Shown piece by piece: positions 36,124-44,070 of a DNA stretch of 64,000 bases (the stretch's first letter is position 1; the number at the start of each line of letters is the position of its first letter). The notes beneath the pieces were generated by a model. That model made no database searches. It was not told the DNA's origin and worked only from the letters and a program-made list of their open reading frames with translations. The stretch lies in contig PLLO01000019.1 of the NCBI GenBank assembly GCA_003142255.1, positions 204,971 to 268,970 of the forward strand, written 5' to 3'. Origin of the DNA: Bacteroidales bacterium (GTDB lineage: Bacteria; Bacteroidota; Bacteroidia; Bacteroidales; VadinHA17). The position numbers and the translations under genes are program-made.

Positions 36124-36924
36124 TTATAACCGATACATTTTCCGGGTAGTATCTCCCATAATATTGACAGCGACTTTCCCCGGTAGTATCTTCTGCATAA
36201 AGAAAGATGCAATTCTGTTTCCTCTTCCTGTAATGAACGACGGTTGTCTGCCTAACTTCTTAAAACATTCATTTGCTACTTCTTCCGGATCCATCACACG
36301 TGGTGTAAAAAAACCGGTCTTTTCAGGACGTGTATTCTTAAAACCAGGCGTTGATGTAGCACCTGCGCAACAGGCAATGACATCCACACCACTGTCTTTC
36401 CACTCATACCAGAGGCTTTCCGCAAGTACCCTGTTAAAAGCTTTTGTCGCCGCATAGACTGATAAAAAACCGCTGCCCTGAAGACCTGCCATGGATGTCA
36501 TTAATACAATTGCCCCCTTACCTTTTGTAAGCATCTTTTCTCCAAATACATGGAGCATGTTCAGGGGAGTTACCATATTTAACTGAACCATCTGAGAGTA
36601 GATCTCTGCTGAGTTATTAATGAACGGGCCAATAACTGACAGTGCAGCATTAAATACCAGCAAACTGATCTCTTTGCCATCCAGTATTCCCTCTATTTCC
36701 TTCACGGCATCAATAGCTGACAGGTCACAGGAGATATAAATTACATTTATTTTATATTTATTTTCCAATAAATGAGCCAATTGTTGTAATGGCTGAAGGC
36801 GGCGGGCAATAAGAACAAGATCCATACCTTCTGCTGCCAGCAAAGTTGCAAATGCAGCTCCGATCCCTTCCGAAGCGCCGGCTATCATGGCTGTCTGGCC
36901 ATATTTTTGTTTTAAGTTCATCAT
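36124..36924 (-). CDS. Short-chain dehydrogenase/reductase
   Basis: 266 residues, classical SDR. Cofactor motif IAGASEGIGAAFATLLAAEGMDLVLIARR, then NAALSVIGPF, the catalytic Ser in VLMTSMAG and the catalytic Tyr/Lys in YAATKAFNR. The C-terminal part (MQKILPGKVAVNIMGDTTRKMYRL) is extended. It converges with the sterol-reductase-like gene with 31 bases between. A 39-codon ORF overlaps its start by 4 bases (ATGA), which suggests coupled translation. 17beta-hydroxysteroid-type activity is possible given the neighbour, but this is inference. Confidence 0.9.
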   Translation of the reverse strand: MMNLKQKYGQTAMIAGASEGIGAAFATLLAAEGMDLVLIARRLQPLQQLAHLLENKYKINVIYISCDLSAIDAVKEIEGILDGKEISLLVFNAALSVIGPFINNSAEIYSQMVQLNMVTPLNMLHVFGEKMLTKGKGAIVLMTSMAGLQGSGFLSVYAATKAFNRVLAESLWYEWKDSGVDVIACCAGATSTPGFKNTRPEKTGFFTPRVMDPEEVANECFKKLGRQPSFITGRGNRIASFFMQKILPGKVAVNIMGDTTRKMYRL

Positions 36925-37040
36925 AATTTAATCGCTTCTTCCCCTCCTACCACCGGTATTGTAATTGACGTTCCGTCGAGGTCGACCGTGAGCTTCGTTC
37001 CCGGATCCGGCCATAGGGTAAACAGAGTGAATTTCTTCAT
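36921..37040 (-). CDS. Small 39-residue ORF coupled to the SDR gene
   Basis: Reads MKKFTLFTLWPDPGTKLTV and continues to a stop (last residues GGEEAIKL) that overlaps the SDR start as ATGA. The 4-base overlap and sensible composition favour a real, translationally coupled small gene; it could also be the remnant of a larger deleted gene, as the frame is stopped by TAG a few codons before the ATG. No function recognised. The remaining gap up to 37239 holds only the hairpin below and AT-rich sequence. Confidence 0.35.
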   Translation of the reverse strand: MKKFTLFTLWPDPGTKLTVDLDGTSITIPVVGGEEAIKL

Positions 37041-37111
37041 CGGAGTCAAGTTAATAATGAGGTACTAAATGTAGGATAATTTTCTTTTTACACAACTTGT
37101 AAAGATCATGC

Positions 37112-37126
37112 TTCCGCTGCGCGGAA
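37112..37126. repeat. Short hairpin near the ldh 3' end
   Basis: TTCCGC-TGC-GCGGAA, a perfect 6-bp stem with a 3-base loop, inside a locally GC-rich patch of the intergenic region between ldh and the small ORF. Confidence 0.5.
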
Positions 37127-37239
37127 CTGCGTCGCGTTGCTCCTTGAATCTTGCAATCTTGTGGTTTTTTACAGCCTCTATGGCCTTTAAAGCCTCAAAA
37201 GCTTTTTATACTAAGCGCTGTTGCACCATTGTGCCGTTA

Positions 37240-38202
37240 TTAATCCAATGATCTGATAGCTTCACCGAGTATCCCTGCAGAACGCCTGAGAGATTCCATC
37301 TCCCGGGGAGGCAGAGGGCTGTTTATGATCTTTACAACACCCTTGTCAGAAACTATTGAGGGCACGCTGAGACATACTTCCTTCAGGCCGAACTCACCGT
37401 CCACAAGAACAGAGACCGTCAGTACACTGCTCTGCTTCCGGAGGATGGCAGCCGTGATCCTGACAAGCGCCAGTCCAACTGCAAAATGGGTGGAGCCTTT
37501 GGCATTTATTATATGATAAGCTGATTCACGTACCTGCTTTTCAATCTCCTGTTGTTCGGTCTTCCAGTCGGAACATTTATTGCAGACAGGACAATAATTG
37601 TCAATAACCATTCCTGCCACATTGGTCATCGACCATGCAGCAAATTCGCTGTCGCCATGCTCGCCAAGGATATAAGCATGAACGTTATGAACATCAACGC
37701 CGCAATGATCGCTGAGAAGATACCTGAACCTGGCGCTGTCGAGGACGGTGCCTGATCCTATGACCCTGCTTCTCTCCCAACCCGATCGCTTCAGAGCAAC
37801 ATATGTCATCACATCGACAGGATTGCTGACAATAAGCATGACGCCCTGCGATCCCTGCCTGGCAACATCCTCAGCAATGCCTCCAACGATGTCGGCATTC
37901 TTTTTCAGGAGTTGCAGCCTGGTCTCGCCCGGACGCTGTGCCGATCCGGCAGTTATCACAATAAGCTGCGCATCGGCATAGTCGGCAACTGACCCTGCAC
38001 GGATGATAACCGTAGGAAAGAACGCCTGACCATGAACCAGGTCAAGAACCTGGCCCAGAACAAGATCTTCGTTCCTGTCAAGAATTACAATTTCATCGGC
38101 GAGACCGCTCTGCGCCAGGGCATAGCAATATGTTGCCCCTACAGCTCCTGCTCCAACCACAACAACCTTACGGATCTGTCCGCCGTTTTTGTTTTCTTCC
38201 AT
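37240..38202 (-). CDS. ldh: L-lactate dehydrogenase
   Basis: Interconverts pyruvate and L-lactate with NAD(H). It is about 320 residues from MEENKNGGQIRKVVVVGAGAVGATYCYALAQSG; an ATG 8 codons upstream is possible. NAD site GAGAVGATY; the specificity loop GSAQRPGETRLQLL has Gln, which selects pyruvate over oxaloacetate. NPVDVMTYV follows, then the catalytic His in LGEHGDSEFAAWS. The family call is secure; LDH over MDH rests on the Gln and the overall pattern. It stands alone, divergent from the CrtC-like gene. Confidence 0.93.
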   Translation of the reverse strand: MEENKNGGQIRKVVVVGAGAVGATYCYALAQSGLADEIVILDRNEDLVLGQVLDLVHGQAFFPTVIIRAGSVADYADAQLIVITAGSAQRPGETRLQLLKKNADIVGGIAEDVARQGSQGVMLIVSNPVDVMTYVALKRSGWERSRVIGSGTVLDSARFRYLLSDHCGVDVHNVHAYILGEHGDSEFAAWSMTNVAGMVIDNYCPVCNKCSDWKTEQQEIEKQVRESAYHIINAKGSTHFAVGLALVRITAAILRKQSSVLTVSVLVDGEFGLKEVCLSVPSIVSDKGVVKIINSPLPPREMESLRRSAGILGEAIRSLD

Positions 38203-38353
38203 ATTATGATTATTTAAGATATTCACCTGAATAACATCGAAGGGTAACTTTTGTTTTCATTTCCCGATATCAAAATTAAGTGAAATTTTAATCACGGAGG
38301 AACTTTCGGTCGCTGAAAGCGTTGCATAACTTGTGCCTTGTGTAAAAATAAAC

Positions 38354-38422
38354 TTGCCTCGTCAGAGATTCTATAATAACTTTGATAATATTAAATATTT
38401 TCAGTGCAGTATCGATACTGCA
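38354..38422 (+). promoter_or_regulatory. Promoter and palindromic operator for the CrtC-like/fusion operon
   Basis: TTG (38354-38356), a 20-base spacer and TAACTTTG (38377-38384) give a full -33/-7 match; transcription would start near 38391. Just downstream lies an 18-bp perfect palindrome (38405-38422, arms TGCAGTATC / GATACTGCA), well placed as a repressor operator in the transcribed leader. Together they show that the first gene must start downstream of about 38420. Confidence 0.65.
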
Positions 38423-38449
38423 TATCTTAATGTATTAAGGAGAGTATTA

Positions 38450-39253
38450 ATATTCTTCATCATAGGGAATACTGGTTTCAAAATAGAAAAACTGTATATC
38501 GATTGCATTGACGATCGTGGGAATTGCTTTATCGTGTACTGGGCAAAGGTGAAATTCTTTCTGCTGAGGATCATTTATTCAGGACTGGTATTCTCTGATG
38601 CCGATGGCCTGACTGTTGAAAAATCAACCTTAAGAAAAACCGTCAAGCCGGCAATTAACGGGATAATAAACTTCAATAATAAATTTCTGAAGACCAGCAT
38701 CAGCCTGAAGAGAATTGACGATCCGATTTCCAGGTTGCTATACAAGGAAAGTGGAAACAATGAATTAACCTGGAACTGCCATCATCCCAAAGCTCTGGTT
38801 GAAATATATTACAATGGCAGCGTTTATAAAGGATTGGGTTATTCAGAAACACTCTTCTGCCCGATGAATCCTCTTGAGCTGCCGATGGAAGAACTGAGGT
38901 GGGGCCGCTTTTTGTCAGATTCTAATACGGTGATCTGGATAAACTGGAAGGATGAGCATCCTCTGAATAAAATATTCCTGAATGGTATTGAATTTGATGA
39001 TGCTGTCATTACTAATAAGACTATATCTTTTAATGACGGGAAACACAAGCTGACGTTTTCAGAGGTTCAGCCTATCAGAAATAGCAAGCTTTCCGGGTTA
39101 TTTTCAAAAATGAAATTCTTAAAGATATTCTTTAAAAGCAGGCTGCTGAATTCACTGGAAATAAAATATAAGGCAAAAACAATCCTTTCCGAAAATTCTC
39201 TCTTCCTATCTGATGGCTGGTCATTATTTGAAACTGTAACATGGAGAAAATAA
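38450..39253 (+). CDS. CrtC/AttH-like lipocalin-fold protein, start uncertain
   Basis: About 267 residues. The stretch VYKGLGYSETLFCPMNPLELPMEELRWGRFLSDSNTVIWINWK resembles the conserved core of hydroxyneurosporene hydratase (CrtC)/AttH proteins (GxGYxE, WGR). The frame ends DGWSLFETVTWRK and overlaps the next gene by 13 bases. The open frame reaches a GTG at 38333, but that lies ahead of the promoter. Between the promoter and the conserved body there is no in-frame ATG or TTG; ATA at 38450, six bases after AAGGAGAG, is the best-placed codon. A mutated start or a rare start are both possible. A carotenoid or other isoprenoid substrate is inferred from the fold only. Confidence 0.6.
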   Translation: MFFIIGNTGFKIEKLYIDCIDDRGNCFIVYWAKVKFFLLRIIYSGLVFSDADGLTVEKSTLRKTVKPAINGIINFNNKFLKTSISLKRIDDPISRLLYKESGNNELTWNCHHPKALVEIYYNGSVYKGLGYSETLFCPMNPLELPMEELRWGRFLSDSNTVIWINWKDEHPLNKIFLNGIEFDDAVITNKTISFNDGKHKLTFSEVQPIRNSKLSGLFSKMKFLKIFFKSRLLNSLEIKYKAKTILSENSLFLSDGWSLFETVTWRK

Positions 39254-41178
39254 AAGAAATAACAGGCAAGGTTCTTTATGGGTTACTGTTTGCTGCCCTG
39301 ATCCCCATTATTCTTATTCTCTGGGCAAAATATACCCATGATATTGTTACGCTGCCACTGCCGGACAAATTACTCTGTGGATGGATACCTTTCATCCTTG
39401 GAGTAATATTTATCTGCGCCGGTATGTGGAGCCTCTGGCACTCGGGCAAGGGATTGCCCATGAATGCTTTTCCGCCAAAATATTTTGTGAAAAATGGCAT
39501 TTATGCATTTACAAGACATCCAATTTATCTGGGAGCGGCGCTGGTATGCTTTGGATTGTCGGCTGTCGCACAGTCGGCATCCGGATTCTGGCTGGTAAGT
39601 CCTGTATTCTCACTGCTGATGGTTGCTTATGTCGCAGGATTCGAAAATGAAAAAACGGAGTCGCTCTTTGATGCACAGGATTATAAACCCTTCCTGTCTC
39701 TGCCTGCCGCTTCCGACATTTCACCATCGTTTACTGAAAGACTATCATCATACTTTCTTGTTTTTGTACCATGGCTGATCGTTTACGAGGTCTTCATATT
39801 CATCGGAGCCCCGATGAATGCGATCATCACCAATCTTCCCTTTGAAAAGCAGCTGCCTGCATGGGAGTTCTCAGAGGTGTTCTATGCCTTTACCTACCTG
39901 TTTGTTTTATCAGTACCATTTGTGATAAGAACGAAGAAGCAGCTAAAGAGCTTTATAACCGACATATGGTTTGCAATGATCATCGTCGGGATCTTTTACC
40001 TGGTATTCCCTATGGTTGTAAAACAAAGAGATTTCATACCCCACTCATTCCTCGGCCGTTTCATATTGTTTGAACGCTCCATGGATGGTGAAGCCTGCGC
40101 ATTGCCCTCCTTTCATGTGATAATGGCGTTCATGGCCGCAACATATTTCGGCAGGAGCTTTTTCCGCTTCAGGTGGATATGGTATCTCCTGGCAGCAGTG
40201 ATCTCGGTGAGCTGCATAACAACCGGCGCTCATTCAATCCCGGATGTCGTTGCAGGCTTTTTTACTTACATAATAATTATTTACAGGCAGCAGATATGGA
40301 ACTTTATACGGAAGCAGGCTGAACGACTTTCAAACAGCTGGCAGGAATGGAGAGTTGGTCCGGTAAGAATAATAAATCATGGCTTCTATGGCGGAGCTGC
40401 TGGATTCATTGGAACCCTGCTGACAGGCTGTTTTCTCGGAAGGCAGTATGCTATTGTCTGCTTTGCAATTATGGTATGTGTCATTATCGGAGCCGGACTA
40501 TGGGCGCAGATCATTGAAGGGTCACCGAAATTACTGAGACCCTACGGCTATTACGGAGGGTTAGCCGGAGGAATATTTGCATGCGTGATTGCTCATTTTG
40601 TTTTTTCAATTGACCTTTTCATCTTGCTTGCATCCTTTGCCATGTCAGCACCGTGGATCCAGGCAACAGGACGCCTCCGGTGCCTTGTCCAGGGGTGCTG
40701 TCACGGAAGGCCTTCAAATGAAAATATCGGGATACGCTTTACACATCCCAATTCACGGGTTAACAGGATATCAGGTATGGCCGGTGTTCCGCTTCATCCG
40801 ACACAGCTCTATTCGATAGGCACAAATATTATAACAGGCCTGGTACTGATCAGGCTATTCAGCATAGGTATATCCGCCTCTTTCATTATCGGAATATATT
40901 TTATACTTAACGGGACGGGAAGGTTTGTTGAAGAATCATTCCGCGGTGAAGCTCAGACACCTTACTGGAAAGGAATGAGGATATATCAGTGGATAGCGAT
41001 AATCAATATCCTGATTGGAATAATCTTTACGACTATACCCAATACCGGAGTGCTGGTATTTCAGCCCAATTTTTCATCATTCATCGCGGCAATCGGAATA
41101 GCAATACTGATAACCATTGCGTCGGGGGTCGATTTCCCGGAATCGAACCGGAGGTTTGCCCGTCTGACGAGTAATTAA
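39241..41178 (+). CDS. Three-domain membrane enzyme: ICMT/PEMT-like + PAP2_3-like + Lgt-like
   Basis: 645 residues, about 18-20 membrane segments. Residues 1-150 resemble isoprenylcysteine/phospholipid methyltransferases (NGIYAFTRHPIYLGAALVCFG). Residues about 160-360 are a PAP2_3/Aur1-type phosphatase or transferase domain (ALPSFHVIMAFMAATYFG and TTGAHSIPDVVAG give the His...His-x3-Asp pair). Residues about 370-620 resemble prolipoprotein diacylglyceryl transferase homologues (GYYGGLAGG, GRLRCLVQGCCHGRP, PLHPTQLYSIG, GTGRFVEESFRGE). A three-step lipid-headgroup or polyprenyl-phosphate enzyme is inferred. Co-transcribed with the CrtC-like gene and ended by a terminator. Confidence 0.85.
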   Translation: MEKIKEITGKVLYGLLFAALIPIILILWAKYTHDIVTLPLPDKLLCGWIPFILGVIFICAGMWSLWHSGKGLPMNAFPPKYFVKNGIYAFTRHPIYLGAALVCFGLSAVAQSASGFWLVSPVFSLLMVAYVAGFENEKTESLFDAQDYKPFLSLPAASDISPSFTERLSSYFLVFVPWLIVYEVFIFIGAPMNAIITNLPFEKQLPAWEFSEVFYAFTYLFVLSVPFVIRTKKQLKSFITDIWFAMIIVGIFYLVFPMVVKQRDFIPHSFLGRFILFERSMDGEACALPSFHVIMAFMAATYFGRSFFRFRWIWYLLAAVISVSCITTGAHSIPDVVAGFFTYIIIIYRQQIWNFIRKQAERLSNSWQEWRVGPVRIINHGFYGGAAGFIGTLLTGCFLGRQYAIVCFAIMVCVIIGAGLWAQIIEGSPKLLRPYGYYGGLAGGIFACVIAHFVFSIDLFILLASFAMSAPWIQATGRLRCLVQGCCHGRPSNENIGIRFTHPNSRVNRISGMAGVPLHPTQLYSIGTNIITGLVLIRLFSIGISASFIIGIYFILNGTGRFVEESFRGEAQTPYWKGMRIYQWIAIINILIGIIFTTIPNTGVLVFQPNFSSFIAAIGIAILITIASGVDFPESNRRFARLTSN

Positions 41179-41182
41179 TCAG

Positions 41183-41215
41183 AAACCCCGCAGATCGTTT
41201 ATCCTGCAGGGTTTT
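41183..41215 (+). terminator. Terminator after the three-domain gene
   Basis: AAACCCCGCAG (41183-41193) pairs with CTGCAGGGTTT (41204-41214) with one mismatch, followed by a T-rich run, 5 bases after the stop codon. It ends the CrtC-like/fusion transcript. Confidence 0.85.
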
Positions 41216-41340
41216 GCTTTTCACGGGGTTACGGAATGAAAATTCCAGGTAAATAATTTTAAAGGATTTGTTTTGAACAATAACCGACTTTTATTGTCAT
41301 ACTGTTGCTATGTCATAAAAAGTTTAAAAACAATATAACA

Positions 41341-41943
41341 ATGTTTAAGTACGGAATGATCGGGGTAATATCGCTGTTACTGGCAGGAACAACTGTCAAT
41401 CAGAAAAGCCAGTCTTTTGAATTATCAAAAGAGAAAACTTCTGTTCTGGTAACAGGAACTTCGACCCTGCATAACTGGAAGATGGACCTTAAGATCTTTG
41501 ATTGCAATGCAAATTTTATTATGAAAAACTCCCGGTTAACAAGCATTGACAAAGTCGCATTTATTTGCAAGACAACAGACTTAAAAAGTGATTATTCACT
41601 AATGGATAAAAAAACATATTCTGCGTTGAAATCCGGCACCTTCCCCGAAATAAAGTTCAACGGGATTTCATCAATGGAAATTCCGGCATACAATAACAAA
41701 TTCACGGACAATCTGAGAGGGAATCTTTTTATAGCCGGAAAGTCAATTACCGTATCGATTCCCATAAATGGTACATTATCCAGCATTAACGGGATAAATA
41801 TTATTGACATCAGCGGAGAAACCGATCTGAAGTTGAGCGATTTTAACATCGTCCCTCCTACTGCTATGTTGGGAGCACTTAAAACAGGGAACGGAATTAC
41901 AGTATCATTTTCATTGCAATTCATACAAAAGTCAGTGAAATAA
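41341..41943 (+). CDS. Exported YceI-family protein
   Basis: 200 residues from MFKYGMIGVISLLLAGTTV, a signal peptide. The YceI fold follows: FELSKEKTSVLVTGTSTLHNWKMDLKIFD, then FPEIKFNG, LRGNLFIAGKSITVSIPINGTL and a final KLSDFNIVPPTAMLGALKTGNGITVSFSLQF. YceI proteins bind polyisoprenoid or fatty lipids in a beta-barrel pocket, by structures of homologues. First of a YceI-barrel-YceI set (72 bases to the next gene). The 36 bases of open frame upstream of the ATG are not used. Confidence 0.85.
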   Translation: MFKYGMIGVISLLLAGTTVNQKSQSFELSKEKTSVLVTGTSTLHNWKMDLKIFDCNANFIMKNSRLTSIDKVAFICKTTDLKSDYSLMDKKTYSALKSGTFPEIKFNGISSMEIPAYNNKFTDNLRGNLFIAGKSITVSIPINGTLSSINGINIIDISGETDLKLSDFNIVPPTAMLGALKTGNGITVSFSLQFIQKSVK

Positions 41944-42014
41944 TTTATGAGAAGAGAATAATGCCATGCTCAAAAACAAAATGAAATATTAATCGAGATT
42001 AAACTTTTATAAAA

Positions 42015-43244
42015 ATGAAAAGAATAATTACCATTTATTTTTTGCTCTTAGTGGCGGTTGGTTCCTATGGGCAGCAGTTTGAAGAATCCGTTAAGGATAA
42101 TGAGTATACGGGAAAGCCCAAGGTACAGGTGGGTGCAGATTTTGCGCTTCAATTTCAATTTCTGAAACACCATGCTGACAGTACATTAATACCTCTTGGA
42201 ACCGGAATAAACGTTCCGACTGCAAATCTTAATCTGAACGCTGTTATAGCTGATGGTATTGAAGTAAATCTTACCACTTATCTTTCTTCACGTCATCATC
42301 TTGATACATGGGTCAAGGGAGGGTACCTGCTCATTGATAAACTTCCATTTATAAAATCCGAATTTATAACTAAGGCAATGGATTATCTGACCTTTAAAAT
42401 CGGAGTAATGGAGCTTAATTACGGAGATGCTCATTTTCGCAGATCTGATAACGGACACGTCATTGATAACATGTTCGTAGGCAACTACATTATGGATGCT
42501 TTTACCACTGCCCCGGCGTTTGAAGCTTTATACAGGAATAAGGGAATGCTGCTGATGGGTGCAGTTACCTCAGGGACACTCGACCCGACTCTGGTGGGCT
42601 ACAATTCATTCTCTCACATTTACACACCTTATAACATTGCCAGGGAACTGGCCTTTTACTGGAAAGCGGGATATGATAAACAGATCAATGACAACCTCAG
42701 GGTCAGAGCAACCTTGTCGGGTTACCATTCTTCGAACAACCATTTTGGTTCGCTGTATGAAGGTGACAGAACAGGATCGCGCTATTACCTGGTCATGAAC
42801 CTTAAAACTAATAGTCCTGATGATGTCGATCCCTCAAAGAACCATTTGTCAGGTAACTGGGGCCCTGGTTTTACTGACAGAGATAACTCATATATGTTAA
42901 ACCTGTTCACCAAATACAGAGGATTGGAGTTTTTCGGTACCTGCGAGAATGTCAGTGGTACTCCTGCATTTGGAGGAGCCAGCTTTAAATATACCCAGTA
43001 TGCACTGGAAACGCTTTACCACTTCGGAAAAGATGAGAAGTTTTTTGGAGGGGTAAGATATAATTATGTTAAGAACAACAATGATAATTCAGTCAATCGG
43101 GTTCAGGTCGGTGCCGGCTGGTACATTGTTCCAAATGTCCTGGTTAAAGCTGAATATGTGGATCAGAATTACAGCAATTTTGTTATGTACGGAAACAATG
43201 CAGGATTCAATGGACTTATGCTGGAATCGACTGTCTCATTCTGA
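42015..43244 (+). CDS. Outer-membrane beta-barrel protein (porin-like)
   Basis: 409 residues. Signal peptide MKRIITIYFLLLVAVGSYG-QQ, then alternating hydrophobic/polar strands typical of a barrel (VQVGADFALQFQFLKHH, LNLNAVIADGIEVNLTTYLSS, LTFKIGVMELNYGDAHFRRSDNGHVIDN). The last strand is GFNGLMLESTVSF with a terminal Phe, as required by the BAM machinery. It resembles Bacteroidota proteins annotated as porins without known substrate. It is flanked by two YceI genes on the same strand (71 and 42 bases), which suggests a lipid- or isoprenoid-related job. Confidence 0.85.
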   Translation: MKRIITIYFLLLVAVGSYGQQFEESVKDNEYTGKPKVQVGADFALQFQFLKHHADSTLIPLGTGINVPTANLNLNAVIADGIEVNLTTYLSSRHHLDTWVKGGYLLIDKLPFIKSEFITKAMDYLTFKIGVMELNYGDAHFRRSDNGHVIDNMFVGNYIMDAFTTAPAFEALYRNKGMLLMGAVTSGTLDPTLVGYNSFSHIYTPYNIARELAFYWKAGYDKQINDNLRVRATLSGYHSSNNHFGSLYEGDRTGSRYYLVMNLKTNSPDDVDPSKNHLSGNWGPGFTDRDNSYMLNLFTKYRGLEFFGTCENVSGTPAFGGASFKYTQYALETLYHFGKDEKFFGGVRYNYVKNNNDNSVNRVQVGAGWYIVPNVLVKAEYVDQNYSNFVMYGNNAGFNGLMLESTVSF

Positions 43245-43286
43245 CAGAATTGTCTGGTAAATGAATAATATCCGGCAGTTTTAACA

Positions 43287-43880
43287 ATGAGAAAACTTTT
43301 ATTGATATTAGCTCTTTGCCTGACGGAGCTTGCCGGCTTCAGCCTGGATGACGGGTTGAAATCCGGCAAAACAAATAGTTCCACGGGATTCATAGATATA
43401 ACCGTATTATCAAATATCGATAAGCAGTTTTTTCAGTACAATCTGAACCAGCAGTGTTTGTCAATTGCTAAAGAACCGGGAACAGGTTATATGACAGGCG
43501 CATCAGTATCCCGCATAAAGATCCCTGTAGAAGAGTTCAAATGCACCAACAAATTTGTTTATAAAGATTTTCTGACATTGCTGAAGGCTGAGATGTATCC
43601 ATATCTGGAAATCGATATCCCGGCGAGTTCGGGAATTAAGTACAATATAGACGATTCTTTGATCCTGAAAGGTGTAACCATTACAGTTGCAGGCGTATCG
43701 AACCAGTATGATATAAACTGTAAAATTGAAAAAGGCGATAATGAAAATCAAATCCTTGAGGGAAGTGCCAGAATAAAACTTACAGATATTGATATTGCTC
43801 CTCCCGTCAGGCTTTTCGGGCTTGTGAAAGTAAAAAATGAAATCACTATTAATTTTGAGTTCTGTTTAAAATCGGTATAG
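43287..43880 (+). CDS. Second exported YceI-family protein
   Basis: 197 residues with signal peptide MRKLLLILALCLTELAGFSL. The remainder has the YceI pattern in weaker form: TGASVSRIKIPVEEFKCTNKFVYKDFLTLLKAEMYPYLEIDIP, LKGVTITVAGVSNQYDINCKIEKG and a final KLTDIDIAPPVRLFGLVKVKNEITINFEFCL, matching the DIxPPxxxxGxxKxxxxIxxxF end of the other exported copy. It is last in the YceI-barrel-YceI set. Paralogy to the copy at 41341 is visible at the C-terminus; the N-terminal half has diverged. Confidence 0.75.
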   Translation: MRKLLLILALCLTELAGFSLDDGLKSGKTNSSTGFIDITVLSNIDKQFFQYNLNQQCLSIAKEPGTGYMTGASVSRIKIPVEEFKCTNKFVYKDFLTLLKAEMYPYLEIDIPASSGIKYNIDDSLILKGVTITVAGVSNQYDINCKIEKGDNENQILEGSARIKLTDIDIAPPVRLFGLVKVKNEITINFEFCLKSV

Positions 43881-43911
43881 TTCAGTCTGAGGTTGCGAGA
43901 ATCCTGCGACC

Positions 43912-43932
43912 AGGAGGTGACCGGCAACCGGG
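43912..43932. repeat. Short heptamer array
   Basis: AGGAGGT, GACCGGC and AACCGGG follow one another as heptamers just after the second YceI gene. The last two units match units of the array at 45826-45874. The rest of the 190-base gap before the SPFH gene is AT-rich, with nothing recognised. Confidence 0.6.
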
Positions 43933-44070
43933 AAGCATGCCCTATCAAGACTAATTAGCTTTCAGATAATTATTAGCTATCTTTATAAGAAATATGCTAA
44001 GATAAATCTGCTGCTTATAAAGAGTTAAGTCATTGTATTTAAAACATAATCACTAATAAAAAGAAAGAAA

